Notes: generated by a model not told the origin, from the sequence alone. Shown: positions 8,669 through 17,464, numbered from the stretch's first letter. The stretch is DNA of 64,000 nucleotides from Gilvibacter sediminis (GCF_028561565.1 NZ_JAQQTE010000019.1:206586-270585); one strand, 5' to 3'. Made by a program: numbers and translations.

Positions 8669-9366
8669 GTAGAAAATTGATCCTGATATTGGCATTTGCC
8701 ATCTTTGCGCAGACCGCACAAGCACAGCTGTTTAGCAAGGAACGTTTGGCTAATCTAGAAACCTTCGACAAGCGATTTTTGACCTGGGGTTACTTTTTAG
8801 GATTCAATTCTTACGATTTCAAGATCGAATATGAAGGGCCTCAAGTAGAAGATATTGCAGTAGACCGCATTGGAGGATTCAATGTGGGACTGATTGGAGA
8901 TATGCGTTTGAACGAGTATATGAATCTGCGTCTAGAACCGGGACTTTACTTTTCTCAGCGCGATCTTCGTTTTCCGGGCTTTACAGAAGAGAGAGACATA
9001 TTGCGGGAGGTGAAATCCACTTACATTCACGTTCCTTTATTACTCAAGTTTTCTACCAAACGCTTGAATAACTTCAAACCTTTTGTTGTTGGTGGTGTCT
9101 CTACCGCTTGGAATCTATCGAGCAATAGCGACAATCCGCAAGACAATTCAGGTGGTGAATTTAGAATGGAAGCTACCGCTCAATTTTGGGAAGTCGGTTT
9201 TGGAATCGATTTTTACCTGTTCTATTTCAAGTTCACGCCTTCCATTCGCGGAGTTTTTGCTATGAATAACGAATTGATCCCAGACAACGACCCCAACAGC
9301 CCTTGGACGGGGAATATCGGCTCCATGAGCACCCGCGGGATCTTCATCAACTTTACTTTTCAATAG
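8665..9366 (+). CDS. porT: Type IX secretion system protein PorT
   Basis: A 233-residue outer-membrane beta-barrel-like protein with a signal peptide (cleavage after AQAQ near residue 21) and alternating aromatic strands ending GIFINFTFQ, a typical outer-membrane terminal strand. Length, GFNVGLIGDMRLNEYMNLRLEPGLYFSQR and the location directly after ubiE match PorT (SprT in gliding species), a component required for type IX secretion. Its 3' end overlaps the convergent methyltransferase gene by 14 bases. Assignment rests on remembered family features and context rather than on a search. Confidence 0.85.
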   Translation: MSRKLILILAFAIFAQTAQAQLFSKERLANLETFDKRFLTWGYFLGFNSYDFKIEYEGPQVEDIAVDRIGGFNVGLIGDMRLNEYMNLRLEPGLYFSQRDLRFPGFTEERDILREVKSTYIHVPLLLKFSTKRLNNFKPFVVGGVSTAWNLSSNSDNPQDNSGGEFRMEATAQFWEVGFGIDFYLFYFKFTPSIRGVFAMNNELIPDNDPNSPWTGNIGSMSTRGIFINFTFQ

Positions 9367-10078
9367 AGCGTTTAAACTCACTGAGCAAGACAGCAGTAGC
9401 TGTAGCTACGTTTAGACTTTCCTGACCCATTCCAAAATTGGGGATACTCAATTTAGTATCTATTACTGCGGAAGCCTCTTGGGAAATCCCTTGACCTTCA
9501 TTACCCATGACCAAAACGGCATCTTGTGGCAACGCAGTTTGATACACATTATCTCCTTGCATGAATCCGCCATAAACCGGCAAATCTGTTTGGGCTAGCC
9601 AAGCAGGTAAATCCTCTAAATAATGCAATTGAACGCGCGCCAGACTGCCCATAGAAGCCTGAACCACTTTTGGATTGTAACAGTCTGCGGTTTGTTGTGT
9701 GCAGACAATATGGTGTACTCCGAACCAATCGGCCAAACGCATGATTGTTCCAAGATTACCTGGGTCTTGAATACTGTCCAATGCGAGGATCAGTCCTTCT
9801 TCCTTTAAGGCAGTATTTGTTTTCCGATTAAAGACCGCAAAGGCCATGTTGGGCGATTTTTGGTTACTGATCTTTTTGAGCTCCGCAGCACTGATCAAGT
9901 CCGCAGTCACATCAGAAAAAACACCTAAATCTGTGCTGTAAAGCGCTTCGACCTCTAATCCTGCGTCCAACAAATCTTGAATCAGTTTGGGGCCTTCTGC
10001 CACAAAAACCTCGTGGCGGTCTCTGTACTTTTTTTGACCCAGTGACGTTAGGTATTTTAAGGTGTTTTTGCTCAGCAT
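9353..10078 (-). CDS. TrmH family RNA 2'-O-methyltransferase
   Basis: A 241-residue SpoU/TrmH-type methyltransferase. The N-terminal substrate-binding part starts MLSKNTLKYLTSLGQKKYRD with the typical FVAEGPKLIQDLL. The C-terminal knotted SAM-binding domain shows the three motifs LDSIQDPGNLGTIMRLADWFG, LVMGNEGQGIS and IPNFGMGQESLNVATATAVLLSEF. It methylates a ribose in rRNA or tRNA; which site cannot be told from the sequence. The ATG at 10078 was preferred because the longer frame adds 18 residues that are not part of the family. Confidence 0.92.
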   Translation of the reverse strand: MLSKNTLKYLTSLGQKKYRDRHEVFVAEGPKLIQDLLDAGLEVEALYSTDLGVFSDVTADLISAAELKKISNQKSPNMAFAVFNRKTNTALKEEGLILALDSIQDPGNLGTIMRLADWFGVHHIVCTQQTADCYNPKVVQASMGSLARVQLHYLEDLPAWLAQTDLPVYGGFMQGDNVYQTALPQDAVLVMGNEGQGISQEASAVIDTKLSIPNFGMGQESLNVATATAVLLSEFKRSIEK

Positions 10079-10179
10079 AGTTCTGGAGGTCATTCCGTGC
10101 AAACTCCTGCTACCTTCCAATCCAAAATGCATTGTTCACGCAGTTTGCTAAATAAAGGCGGACTGTATCGGAAATAGTT

Positions 10180-10187
10180 TATTTTTG
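10180..10187 (+). promoter_or_regulatory. Predicted -7 box for tamL
   Basis: TATTTTTG matches TAnnTTTG and ends 18 bases before the TTG start of tamL, in the short divergent region with the RNA methyltransferase gene. Confidence 0.5.
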
Positions 10188-10205
10188 ATGTAATCTTAAA
10201 GCCGC

Positions 10206-12755
10206 TTGAAGCAACTTCACTCAAAAATAGTATTAATATTTGTTACGGCCTTGTTGCTGTACTCGTGCAACGCTGTCAAGCGGGTTCCACAGGACAAATA
10301 CCTCTTGATTGAGAATGAGATCAACGTAGATGGGGAGGTCATCAAAGACACCTATATCTACGATCAACTCTCACAGCGACCAAATACCCGCGTACTGGGG
10401 ATTCCATTTAGTTTGCACATCTACAATTTTGCAAAAAAGGACCCAGACAGCACTTTTCAGGATTGGCTTAAAAAGAAGCCCAAACGCGAAGAGCGCCTGA
10501 CCCGAAAATTATCGGAGAAACAGCTCTATGAATTGGAACAATCCTATATCGGGATCAACAATTGGATCAAGAAGATTGGAGAGGCTCCTGTGGTTATTGA
10601 TGACGCCAAACTAGAAAAATCGCGCAGACGCTTGGAGCGATACTACCGCCGTAGAGGCTGGTTCAATACCCAAGCAAGCTTTAGCGTAAATGGAGACAGC
10701 AGCCAACGCGCAAAAGTGAGTTATAAGGTTGTTCGCAATCAGCCTTACATCATTGATTCCATAAAGGCACAGATCAGTTCTCCTGTAGTAGATTCGCTCT
10801 TTCAACTCACCAAGCAGCAGAGTTTTATTGTTGAGGGTGAACAATACAATGCAGAGAATTTTGAGAATGAAATTGACCGTTTGACGCTGCAGTTTCGCAA
10901 CTCTGGACTTTATGATTTTGATACAGAATACGTCACTTTTGAAGGCGACACCGTTGAAACCGATCACAAAGCACTGATCACCTATGTGATCCCAGACAGA
11001 ACCATCACTACACCAGACAGTACCTACACAGAACCTTTCAAATCTTATGATGTCAACAAGGTGCGTATTGTGACAGATTACCGCTACGCGCTGAGGAATT
11101 CACAATTTTCCGACAGCTTGAATTTTGACGATTTTGAGCTTTACAGCTTTGAAGGTTTAGACTACAAACCCAAGGCCATCACCGATGCAATTTCCATTAC
11201 ACCTGGAGAGGTCTTCCGAGACGTGGACCGCTCGCTGACCTACAATCAGATTAGTGACCTCAACGTATTTAGATATCCGACCATAGAATACAGTCCAGAC
11301 CCTGATGATCCAGAAGGCAATGGGCTTATCGCGAACATACTGCTCACTCCGCTTAAGAAATACAATCTGGATTTAAATTTTGATGCCTCCACCTCTACCG
11401 TACAAGAATTTGGGGTTGCCTTTAGGACGACTTTTTCCATACGGAATGTCTTTAAAGGCGCAGAAACTCTGGAGCTCTCGGCAAGAGGTTCTTTAGGTTC
11501 GTCTCAAGATGCCGCCGATGCGGACCGAAGCTTTTTCAACATCTCTGACGTAGGCGGGAATGCTGCGCTACAGTTTCCGCGAATCCTTTTTCCGCTCAAT
11601 ACGGATAGAATCATCCCTAAATATATGTCGCCCAAAACGCGTATCAGTACCGGGGTTGGATTTCAAAACAATATTGGTCTTGACAGACAAAACTTGAATT
11701 TGGCCTTCAATTATCAATGGAAACCCACCCCTACTAAAAGTTGGAACCTCAGCTTGGCAGATATACAGTACGTGCGCAATTTGAACACCAGTAACTTCTT
11801 TAATGTCTACCGCAGTTCCTTTGACATTGTCAATGATATTGCGACCAGCAGCGGTTATATGTTTGAGGATACTGAAAGTGAGGCATTGGGTATTCCTGAG
11901 GAGATCGACCAGTTTTTGATCGATGCCTTGGGTGACAATCCAGACGGTTTGACTTTTACCGATGACAATCTGGAAGAATTGGCCAGTGTTGATGAAAGAC
12001 GCGACCGACTCTCTGAGGACAATTTGATCTTCAGTTCTAGTGTGACCTGGATTCGCGATTCCCGCGAGGACACTTACGACCTGAGCTTTTCACGCTGGCG
12101 TTTGAAACTCGAATCCGCAGGAAACTTCTTGTCCCTGCTTACCAATCTGGCAGACACTGATATTGCTGAAGACGGCAACAGAAAGGCCTTGGGAGTAGAA
12201 TTCTCGCAATATGTAAAGACTGAGATCGACTTTATCCGCCACTGGGAGATCAATCAAAATGCAGTCTTTGCCGTCCATGGTTTTGGTGGAATTGCCATCC
12301 CTTACGGCAACAGTAACAGCATTCCTTTTATCCGCTCTTATTTTGCAGGAGGAGCGAACGACAACCGAGGCTGGAGGCCGTTTGACCTGGGTCCGGGAAG
12401 CAGCGGAAGCCGCTTGGACTTTAACGAAGCGAACTTCAAACTCGCCTTCAATGCCGAATACCGTTTTACCCTTTTGGGCGCTTTAAAAGGAGCGCTTTTT
12501 GTGGACGCTGGGAATATTTGGAACGTTTTAGACTCTCAAGAAGATGAGGCTTTTCGTTTCTCTGGATTGAGCGATTTAGGCGAATTAGCCGTTGCCAGCG
12601 GTTTTGGTATCCGCTATGACTTTGGATTCTTTGTCCTTCGATTTGACACGGGATTCAAAACGCACAACCCCGCGCGACCCCTTGGAGACCGCTGGTTTAA
12701 GGAATATAACTTTGCCAATGCAGTCTTTAATATTGGGGTGAATTATCCTTTCTAA
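10206..12755 (+). CDS. tamL: TamL: BamA/TamA-family outer-membrane lipoprotein
   Basis: An 849-residue Omp85-superfamily protein. It has a lipoprotein signal (LLLYSC, Cys21), POTRA-like repeats over roughly residues 30-390 and a C-terminal 16-strand barrel region with the conserved FIRSYFAGGANDNRGW (the (V/I)RG-type loop) and a terminal strand ending VFNIGVNYPF. The lipidated N-terminus distinguishes TamL of Bacteroidota from TamA. It is thought to work with an inner-membrane TamB-like partner in outer-membrane assembly. Translation must start at TTG 10206: an in-frame stop lies nine bases upstream and no ATG precedes the lipobox. Confidence 0.88.
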   Translation: MKQLHSKIVLIFVTALLLYSCNAVKRVPQDKYLLIENEINVDGEVIKDTYIYDQLSQRPNTRVLGIPFSLHIYNFAKKDPDSTFQDWLKKKPKREERLTRKLSEKQLYELEQSYIGINNWIKKIGEAPVVIDDAKLEKSRRRLERYYRRRGWFNTQASFSVNGDSSQRAKVSYKVVRNQPYIIDSIKAQISSPVVDSLFQLTKQQSFIVEGEQYNAENFENEIDRLTLQFRNSGLYDFDTEYVTFEGDTVETDHKALITYVIPDRTITTPDSTYTEPFKSYDVNKVRIVTDYRYALRNSQFSDSLNFDDFELYSFEGLDYKPKAITDAISITPGEVFRDVDRSLTYNQISDLNVFRYPTIEYSPDPDDPEGNGLIANILLTPLKKYNLDLNFDASTSTVQEFGVAFRTTFSIRNVFKGAETLELSARGSLGSSQDAADADRSFFNISDVGGNAALQFPRILFPLNTDRIIPKYMSPKTRISTGVGFQNNIGLDRQNLNLAFNYQWKPTPTKSWNLSLADIQYVRNLNTSNFFNVYRSSFDIVNDIATSSGYMFEDTESEALGIPEEIDQFLIDALGDNPDGLTFTDDNLEELASVDERRDRLSEDNLIFSSSVTWIRDSREDTYDLSFSRWRLKLESAGNFLSLLTNLADTDIAEDGNRKALGVEFSQYVKTEIDFIRHWEINQNAVFAVHGFGGIAIPYGNSNSIPFIRSYFAGGANDNRGWRPFDLGPGSSGSRLDFNEANFKLAFNAEYRFTLLGALKGALFVDAGNIWNVLDSQEDEAFRFSGLSDLGELAVASGFGIRYDFGFFVLRFDTGFKTHNPARPLGDRWFKEYNFANAVFNIGVNYPF

Positions 12756-12820
12756 ATCCATCAGCTAAAACGTTAGCGTTGATTCTAACCGCTCTCTGGG
12801 GCATGCAGTAGTTTTTTTGT

Positions 12821-12828
12821 TATTTTTG
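12821..12828 (+). promoter_or_regulatory. Predicted -7 box for fbaA-accD
   Basis: TATTTTTG matches TAnnTTTG, 31-38 bases upstream of the fbaA ATG. Confidence 0.55.
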
Positions 12829-12858
12829 CTACCCTAACCCATACTGAAAAACGTCTTT

Positions 12859-13926
12859 ATGAGTCATTCTATTAAACCGGGAGTAGCTACCGGTAGAGAA
12901 GTTCAGGAAATCCACAAACTAGCGAAAGAAAAAGGTTTTGCCATGCCAGCGGTAAACGTAGTTGGAACCAACTCCGTAAACACCGTACTGGAAACAGCAG
13001 TGGCCCTTAACGCTCCAGTAATCATTCAATACTCCAACGGAGGAGCACAATTCAATGCTGGAAAAGGTCTTTCTAACGAAAATCAAAAATCGGCGATCGC
13101 CGGCGGAATCGCTGGAGCGCGACATATACACGAAATGGCTAAGGCTTACGGAGCCACAGTGATCTTGCACACAGACCACTGCGCCAAAAAATTATTGCCT
13201 TGGGTAGACGGCTTGCTGGATGCCAGTGAGGTGCACTACAAGCAATTCGGAACTCCTTTGTACAGCAGTCATATGTTGGACCTTTCTGAGGAGCCGATTG
13301 AAGAAAACATTGAGATCTCGAAAAGATATCTAGAACGCATGACCAAGATGGGCATGACCTTAGAGATCGAATTGGGGATCACTGGTGGTGAAGAAGACGG
13401 AGTGGACAACTCTGATGTTGACGCTTCTAAACTTTACACCCAACCCGAAGAAGTGGCTTACGCTTATGAGGAACTCATGAAAGTGAGTGATCAGTTTACC
13501 GTTGCTGCCGCTTTTGGAAACGTACACGGGGTATACAAGCCTGGAAACGTAAAACTAACTCCAAAGATCTTGAAGAACTCTCAGGAGTATGTTCAAGCTA
13601 AATTTGGAACCGGACACAACCCAGTTGATTTTGTATTCCACGGCGGTAGTGGTTCTACTTTGGAGGAGATCCGTGAAGCTATTGGCTACGGAGTGGTGAA
13701 AATGAACATTGACACCGACCTACAGTTTGCTTTCTGTGAAGGAATCCGTGACTATATGACTGGAAACATCGATTACCTAAGAACACAGATCGGTAACCCT
13801 GACGGAGCTGATGTACCGAACAAGAAATATTACGACCCACGCAAATGGTTGCGCGAAGGTGAGATCACTTTCCGCAAGCGTTTGGAGAAAGCATTTGAGG
13901 ACCTTAACAACGTAAACACCCTTTAA
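12859..13926 (+). CDS. fbaA: Class II fructose-bisphosphate aldolase
   Basis: A 355-residue zinc-dependent aldolase of glycolysis and gluconeogenesis that cleaves fructose 1,6-bisphosphate to dihydroxyacetone phosphate and glyceraldehyde 3-phosphate. The class IIA signatures are clear: ILHTDHCAKKLLPWVDGLL (catalytic Asp and zinc His), ELGITGGEEDGVDN, AAFGNVHGVYKPGNVKL (zinc His) and FVFHGGSGSTLEEI with the third zinc His. Full length. accD starts three bases after its stop, so the two genes form an operon. Confidence 0.97.
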   Translation: MSHSIKPGVATGREVQEIHKLAKEKGFAMPAVNVVGTNSVNTVLETAVALNAPVIIQYSNGGAQFNAGKGLSNENQKSAIAGGIAGARHIHEMAKAYGATVILHTDHCAKKLLPWVDGLLDASEVHYKQFGTPLYSSHMLDLSEEPIEENIEISKRYLERMTKMGMTLEIELGITGGEEDGVDNSDVDASKLYTQPEEVAYAYEELMKVSDQFTVAAAFGNVHGVYKPGNVKLTPKILKNSQEYVQAKFGTGHNPVDFVFHGGSGSTLEEIREAIGYGVVKMNIDTDLQFAFCEGIRDYMTGNIDYLRTQIGNPDGADVPNKKYYDPRKWLREGEITFRKRLEKAFEDLNNVNTL

Positions 13927-13929
13927 GAA

Positions 13930-14796
13930 ATGGCTTGGTTTAAACGTACAAAGAAGGGAATTCAAACCCCTACTGAACTCAAGAAAGATGTTCCTAAAGG
14001 ACTTTGGTACAAATCACCTACTGGGAAGATCGTTGATGCAGAAGAGTTGGAAAAGAACTTTTACGTGAGTCCAGAAGACGGCTACCACGTACGCGTAGGT
14101 TCTAAAGAATACTTTGAGATCCTTTTTGATGACAACGAGTTCAAAGAATTGGACAAGGATCTAGTTTCTAAGGATCCACTTAAGTTTGAAGACACTAAAA
14201 AATATTCAGATCGATTAAAAGACGCTCAAGACAAAACCGGACTTAAAGATGCTGTTCGTACAGCGGTTGGAAAGTCTATGGGTGCTGATTTGGTGATTGC
14301 TTGTATGGATTTCCGTTTTATCGGAGGTTCTATGGGATCTGTTGTGGGCGAGAAGATCGCGCGTGCTGCAGATTACAGTCTTAAGAATAACATTCCGTTC
14401 TTGATGATCTCTAAATCTGGTGGAGCTCGTATGATGGAAGCTGCCCTATCGCTGATGCAATTGGCTAAGACCTCTGCAAAATTGGCACAGTTGGCAGAAG
14501 CCAAGATTCCATATATCTCATTGTGTACCGACCCAACTACGGGTGGAACGACAGCATCTTTTGCCATGTTGGGAGACATCAACATCTCTGAGCCGGGAGC
14601 CTTGATCGGTTTTGCGGGCCCGCGTGTAGTACGAGACACTACCGGGAAAGACCTGCCAGAAGGATTCCAATCATCGGAGTTCTTGTTGGAACACGGTTTC
14701 TTGGATTTCATTTCTCACCGAAAAGACCTAAAACGCAATATCAATCTCTATTTGGATTTGATTTTGAATCGTCCGTTGAGAGAAAAAACAGCTTAA
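13930..14796 (+). CDS. accD: Acetyl-CoA carboxylase carboxyltransferase subunit beta (zinc-ribbon ligands absent)
   Basis: A 288-residue carboxyltransferase subunit that, with AccA, transfers carboxyl from biotin to acetyl-CoA for fatty acid synthesis. The crotonase-fold core is well kept: [51 protein letters not shown]. The N-terminal zinc ribbon of other AccD proteins has the same length here but its four Cys are replaced (Ser29, Gly32, Ser47, Asp50), so it cannot bind zinc in the usual way. This replacement is, as far as I recall, shared by relatives. A terminator follows directly. Confidence 0.95.
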   Translation: MAWFKRTKKGIQTPTELKKDVPKGLWYKSPTGKIVDAEELEKNFYVSPEDGYHVRVGSKEYFEILFDDNEFKELDKDLVSKDPLKFEDTKKYSDRLKDAQDKTGLKDAVRTAVGKSMGADLVIACMDFRFIGGSMGSVVGEKIARAADYSLKNNIPFLMISKSGGARMMEAALSLMQLAKTSAKLAQLAEAKIPYISLCTDPTTGGTTASFAMLGDINISEPGALIGFAGPRVVRDTTGKDLPEGFQSSEFLLEHGFLDFISHRKDLKRNINLYLDLILNRPLREKTA

Positions 14797-14800
14797 TTAT

Positions 14801-14828
14801 AAAAGGAACCAAATTGGTTCCTTTTTTA
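14801..14828 (+). terminator. Rho-independent terminator after accD
   Basis: Stem AAAGGAACC/GGTTCCTTT with loop AAATT and a T-rich tail, starting five bases after the accD stop codon. Confidence 0.9.
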
Positions 14829-14833
14829 TTTCC

Positions 14834-15004
14834 GGTTATCGAGTGATTTTCACGAAGTGAAAATTGTATCGAGATAACATTTTGTTGGTTGGCCGCTTCG
14901 CAAGTGACTCACTCAGAAGTCCACTGGACTTCTGATTTTGTTACAAAATATTGTTCACCAAGGTCCCCGAGTGATTTGCCGCAGGCAAATAGTATCGAGG
15001 GGCC
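14834..15004 (-). repeat. Dispersed three-hairpin element, copy 2 (two A hairpins)
   Basis: Read on the minus strand it starts with hairpin A (15004-14962: GGCCCC outer arm, inner stem ATTTGCC/GGCAAAT), then TGAACAATATTTTG, hairpin B (14934-14914: CAGAAGTCCA/TGGACTTCTG), GAGTGA, a small GC-rich hairpin, and a second hairpin A (14877-14834: GTTAT/ATAAC outer arm, inner stem TTTTCAC/GTGAAAA). Conserved pieces match the element at 4817-4952 while the stem sequences differ with both arms changed together. The region begins six bases after the accD terminator. Confidence 0.8.
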
Positions 15005-15041
15005 TTAAATCATCACGAATTGTCTTATCTCCTTTTTTTAT

Positions 15042-15086
15042 GTCACTTTTACCATTGCCGTAAAAGTGACCAAAAGGTCTAGCCCC
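15042..15086 (+). repeat. CCATTG-loop hairpin element with TCTAGCCCC tail
   Basis: Stem GTCACTTTTA/TAAAAGTGAC (15042-15070) around CCATTGCCG, followed by CAAAAGGTCTAGCCCC. Closely related to the minus-strand element at 17575-17622 and, with a CGCTAGCGAC tail, to those at 16313-16359 and 17081-17135. The 15087-15240 stretch after it is non-coding and GC-rich, with further short hairpins (for example GAGCCGTGCGCGGCTC and CCGAACAGCTCTCGG), probably part of the same unit. Confidence 0.7.
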
Positions 15087-15259
15087 TGCGGAATCACTTT
15101 TTATTTCATAAAACCCCTCGTGCTTTCTGAGCCGTGCGCGGCTCTGCCGCTATTGCACGGCCTCGTACCGAACAGCTCTCGGTAGAAATGCGCAGCGGCG
15201 GGGTTTTAAATTGAGTTTTGTAACTTTTTTTATGGAATTATAGACTAACCTAATAGTTA

Positions 15260-15751
15260 ATGACCGAGATCAAGAATAAATTCCTTTTTACTAAGTACCC
15301 TGACGGAGCTGTTGCTATCGGGTATATATTAATTGGTCTTTCGATTATTAGTTATATACAATTAAGGATTATCATACTGTCCTTGTTGATCTTAACGCTC
15401 GCACTCTATTTAGCATTCTCACATATTGGAATATTAATCGATCAGCATAATAGAAGATTCAAATATTATGAGAGCAAATTTGGATTCAAGACAGGGAATT
15501 GGGAATCACTTAAGAACTATCCTTACGTGAGCCTTCTGAGTCTTCGACAAAAACAAACTACTTACAGTCATACGAACGCGCACAATACTTCGCGATTTAT
15601 GACCTATCAAGTGCATCTTCTTAATGAAAAACATACTGTAAAATACATCTTGAAAGAGTTCCGCGATAAAGAATCTGCGGAAATTTATTTGAATAGATTC
15701 GCGGCTGAATTCGGCCTTGAAACATCCGTTTACAGTCCTGATTTCAGTTAA
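15260..15751 (+). CDS. Hypothetical membrane protein
   Basis: A 163-residue protein with two hydrophobic helices near the N-terminus (about residues 17-35 and 38-58) followed by a soluble C-terminal part (from about residue 60) with YYESKFGFKTGNWESLKNYPYVSLLSLRQKQ. The helix-pair plus PH-like layout resembles small membrane proteins with bacterial PH-like domains, but I do not recognise a family. AT-rich compared with the flanking operons and located in a repeat island. Followed six bases later by the next gene, so probably co-transcribed. Confidence 0.6.
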   Translation: MTEIKNKFLFTKYPDGAVAIGYILIGLSIISYIQLRIIILSLLILTLALYLAFSHIGILIDQHNRRFKYYESKFGFKTGNWESLKNYPYVSLLSLRQKQTTYSHTNAHNTSRFMTYQVHLLNEKHTVKYILKEFRDKESAEIYLNRFAAEFGLETSVYSPDFS

Positions 15752-15757
15752 GCGCTA

Positions 15758-16138
15758 ATGGATAAAACAATTAAAATTGTCTACGCAGTTTACACAGTCT
15801 TGGTGATGCTATCACCTTACGGCGTTTACCCAATAGAAGGGGAAATGAAAAATTACGGGCTGTTTTTTAGCTTTAATTCTTGGGAAATATTTCTGGTGAC
15901 AAGTCCAATACTAGTTTTAAATATTTTGAGATTAGAACGATTCGGAAAGAGTGGTTATATGGCTGTATCTGTATTATCCACGATTTTAGGACTTTTCTAT
16001 TTTATCTTCGGAATGATTTGGATCAGTGATGGCTTTCGAGGTTTTCTCTATCACTTTGGAATCTTATTGCTGATTTTGTTTTTACCGTTAAGTTCCTATA
16101 TGCTTTACTACGACAAAAAGCGAGGAAACTTATCCTAA
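15758..16138 (+). CDS. Hypothetical multi-pass membrane protein
   Basis: A 126-residue protein with three to four hydrophobic segments (about residues 6-22, 40-55, 67-90, 95-118) and a positively charged tail (YYDKKRGN). No family recognised. It follows the previous gene by six bases and shares its AT-rich composition; the pair may be a recently acquired unit between repeats. Confidence 0.55.
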   Translation: MDKTIKIVYAVYTVLVMLSPYGVYPIEGEMKNYGLFFSFNSWEIFLVTSPILVLNILRLERFGKSGYMAVSVLSTILGLFYFIFGMIWISDGFRGFLYHFGILLLILFLPLSSYMLYYDKKRGNLS

Positions 16139-16172
16139 ACTTTGGCCCCTGTAAAACGTCATTTATTCAAAA

Positions 16173-16211
16173 AACGCGACCCCTCACGAGTCTCGTAAAA
16201 ATCAAGCCAGC
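16173..16211 (+). repeat. Partial copy of the 96-bp tandem repeat
   Basis: The 39 bases from AACGCGACCCCTCACGAGTC to AAGCCAGC are nearly identical to the beginning of both units of the tandem repeat at 17282-17464. Confidence 0.8.
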
Positions 16212-16312
16212 AGTAGTTGGATAATAGCTGTGTGGAACAGCAAGGAGGCGAAGCCGAGTGCGAACTCCGCACGGCTGTGGCTGGAGGTGGCGTAGATTTT
16301 AGAGGCGAGTGA

Positions 16313-16359
16313 GCGTCGCTAGCGCTTTTGGATACTTTTTCCGCGATGGGAAAAGTATC
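16313..16359 (-). repeat. CCATNG-loop hairpin element with CGCTAGCG tail (minus orientation)
   Basis: On the minus strand: stem GATACTTTTCCC/GGAAAAAGTATC with CCATCGCGG at its top (16359-16331), then CAAAAGCGCTAGCGACGC. The tail CAAAA(A)-CGCTAGCGAC-CAC repeats at 17111-17132. The whole 16139-16500 interval is non-coding; besides this element and the 16173 repeat it holds GC-rich inverted stretches, and no other gene is visible. Confidence 0.7.
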
Positions 16360-16500
16360 GTAAAAGATAACTGCAAATTGGTAATGGTTCATAGTTGTAG
16401 ATGAGAGACCAAAAACAGAAACCTGAATAAAATAATTACCCGCTAAAGGGTATAAAACTCTGAAGGATTGATTTTTAGCTTAGCATCAAATTCAATCGTC

Positions 16501-17049
16501 ATGAAAAAATATATCCTACCACTTATCTTTTTTTGCTCCCTTACCACATCGGCACAGGTCTATTGCTCCTACTCTGGAGGAGGCTGTGCTAATGGCCTTG
16601 CTCAACCTACTCAATACGCCAGTAATATTGTATCCAACATTTGCAATATTCTAGGTGTACAATACATCAACACCTATGCCGGCAACGTGGGTAATGCTTG
16701 TGCTTCTAATTTTCAAGGAGTTCCTATTATAACGTATAACCGTCAATTCATGAACTACCTATCAAGTAATAATCAATGGGCGCCCGTGTCGGTACTTGCC
16801 CATGAAGTAGGTCATCATGTAAATAACGACATTTCATGGTACGGTGCCTTTAAACATTCTTGGACCAAAGAATTACAGGCCGATTATGTCTCCGGCTACG
16901 TCATGTATAAAATGGGGGCATCTCTTGAGAATGCCAAATCTGCTTTCTACCTAATGTTTGATTGGATGGGATCTGTAAGCCATCCAGACACTCCGCGAAG
17001 AATCGACGCTTTAACCGCTGGGTATATGAGAGCTAGAAGTGGGTTTTAG
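16501..17049 (+). CDS. Secreted M48-like zinc metallopeptidase
   Basis: A 182-residue protein with a signal peptide (MKKYILPLIFFCSLTTSAQ) and the gluzincin motif HEVGHH at residues 101-106; Glu124 in KELQADYVSGYVMYKMG is the likely third zinc ligand, as in M48-type peptidases. The compact size means essentially only the catalytic core plus a Cys-containing N-terminal part (five Cys between residues 22 and 67, possible disulfides). Exported to the periplasm or beyond. The ATG at 16501 was chosen because the upstream alternative adds residues before a perfect signal sequence. Substrate unknown. Confidence 0.8.
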   Translation: MKKYILPLIFFCSLTTSAQVYCSYSGGGCANGLAQPTQYASNIVSNICNILGVQYINTYAGNVGNACASNFQGVPIITYNRQFMNYLSSNNQWAPVSVLAHEVGHHVNNDISWYGAFKHSWTKELQADYVSGYVMYKMGASLENAKSAFYLMFDWMGSVSHPDTPRRIDALTAGYMRARSGF

Positions 17050-17080
17050 TTTTGTCATTGACATGACCGTGTCTTTTAGC

Positions 17081-17135
17081 TTTCTTTTTTTGCATTGCAA
17101 AAAAAAGAAACAAAAAACGCTAGCGACACGCACTC
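17081..17135 (+). repeat. CATTG-loop hairpin element with CGCTAGCG tail
   Basis: Near-perfect AT-rich hairpin (TTTCTTTTTTTGC/GCAAAAAAAAGAAA with ATT at the top, 17081-17110) followed by CAAAAAACGCTAGCGACACG and CACTCC. The same hairpin-plus-tail order is seen at 16313-16359 on the other strand. It lies 31 bases after the metallopeptidase stop and could double as its terminator. Confidence 0.75.
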
Positions 17136-17281
17136 CTCCTTGAAAACTACGCTGCTATGTCTGGACTGCGCAGCGTTCGTTTTTGGCTACGCCAAAATAC
17201 TATGCCACGCAGCCTCAACCGCCATGAGCAGCTTGTTTTACTACGGACTTGCGCGAATGTCGCATTATTAATGATCTAATC

Positions 17282-17464
17282 AACGCGACCCCTGACGAGT
17301 CTCGTAAAAATCGAGCCAGCTAAATGAAACCTGCCCCTTCTGCGAAGCCTGTTTAATGAGCAAAGATCAAATCAAGAAACGCGACTCCTCACGAGTCTCG
17401 TAAAAATCAAGCCAGCCAAGTGAAACCCGCCCCTTCTGCGAAGCGTGTTTAATGAGCAAAGATC
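17282..17464 (+). repeat. Two tandem copies of a 96-bp repeat
   Basis: Unit 1 is 17282-17377 and unit 2 is 17378-17464 (slightly shortened). Both run from AACGCGAC through ACGAGTCTCGTAAAAATC, GAAACC(T/C)GCCCCTTCTGCGAAG and TTTAATGAGCAAAGATC, with only scattered differences. A third partial copy is at 16173-16211. No credible gene lies in 17050-17921; open frames there change abruptly with the repeats. Confidence 0.85.
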
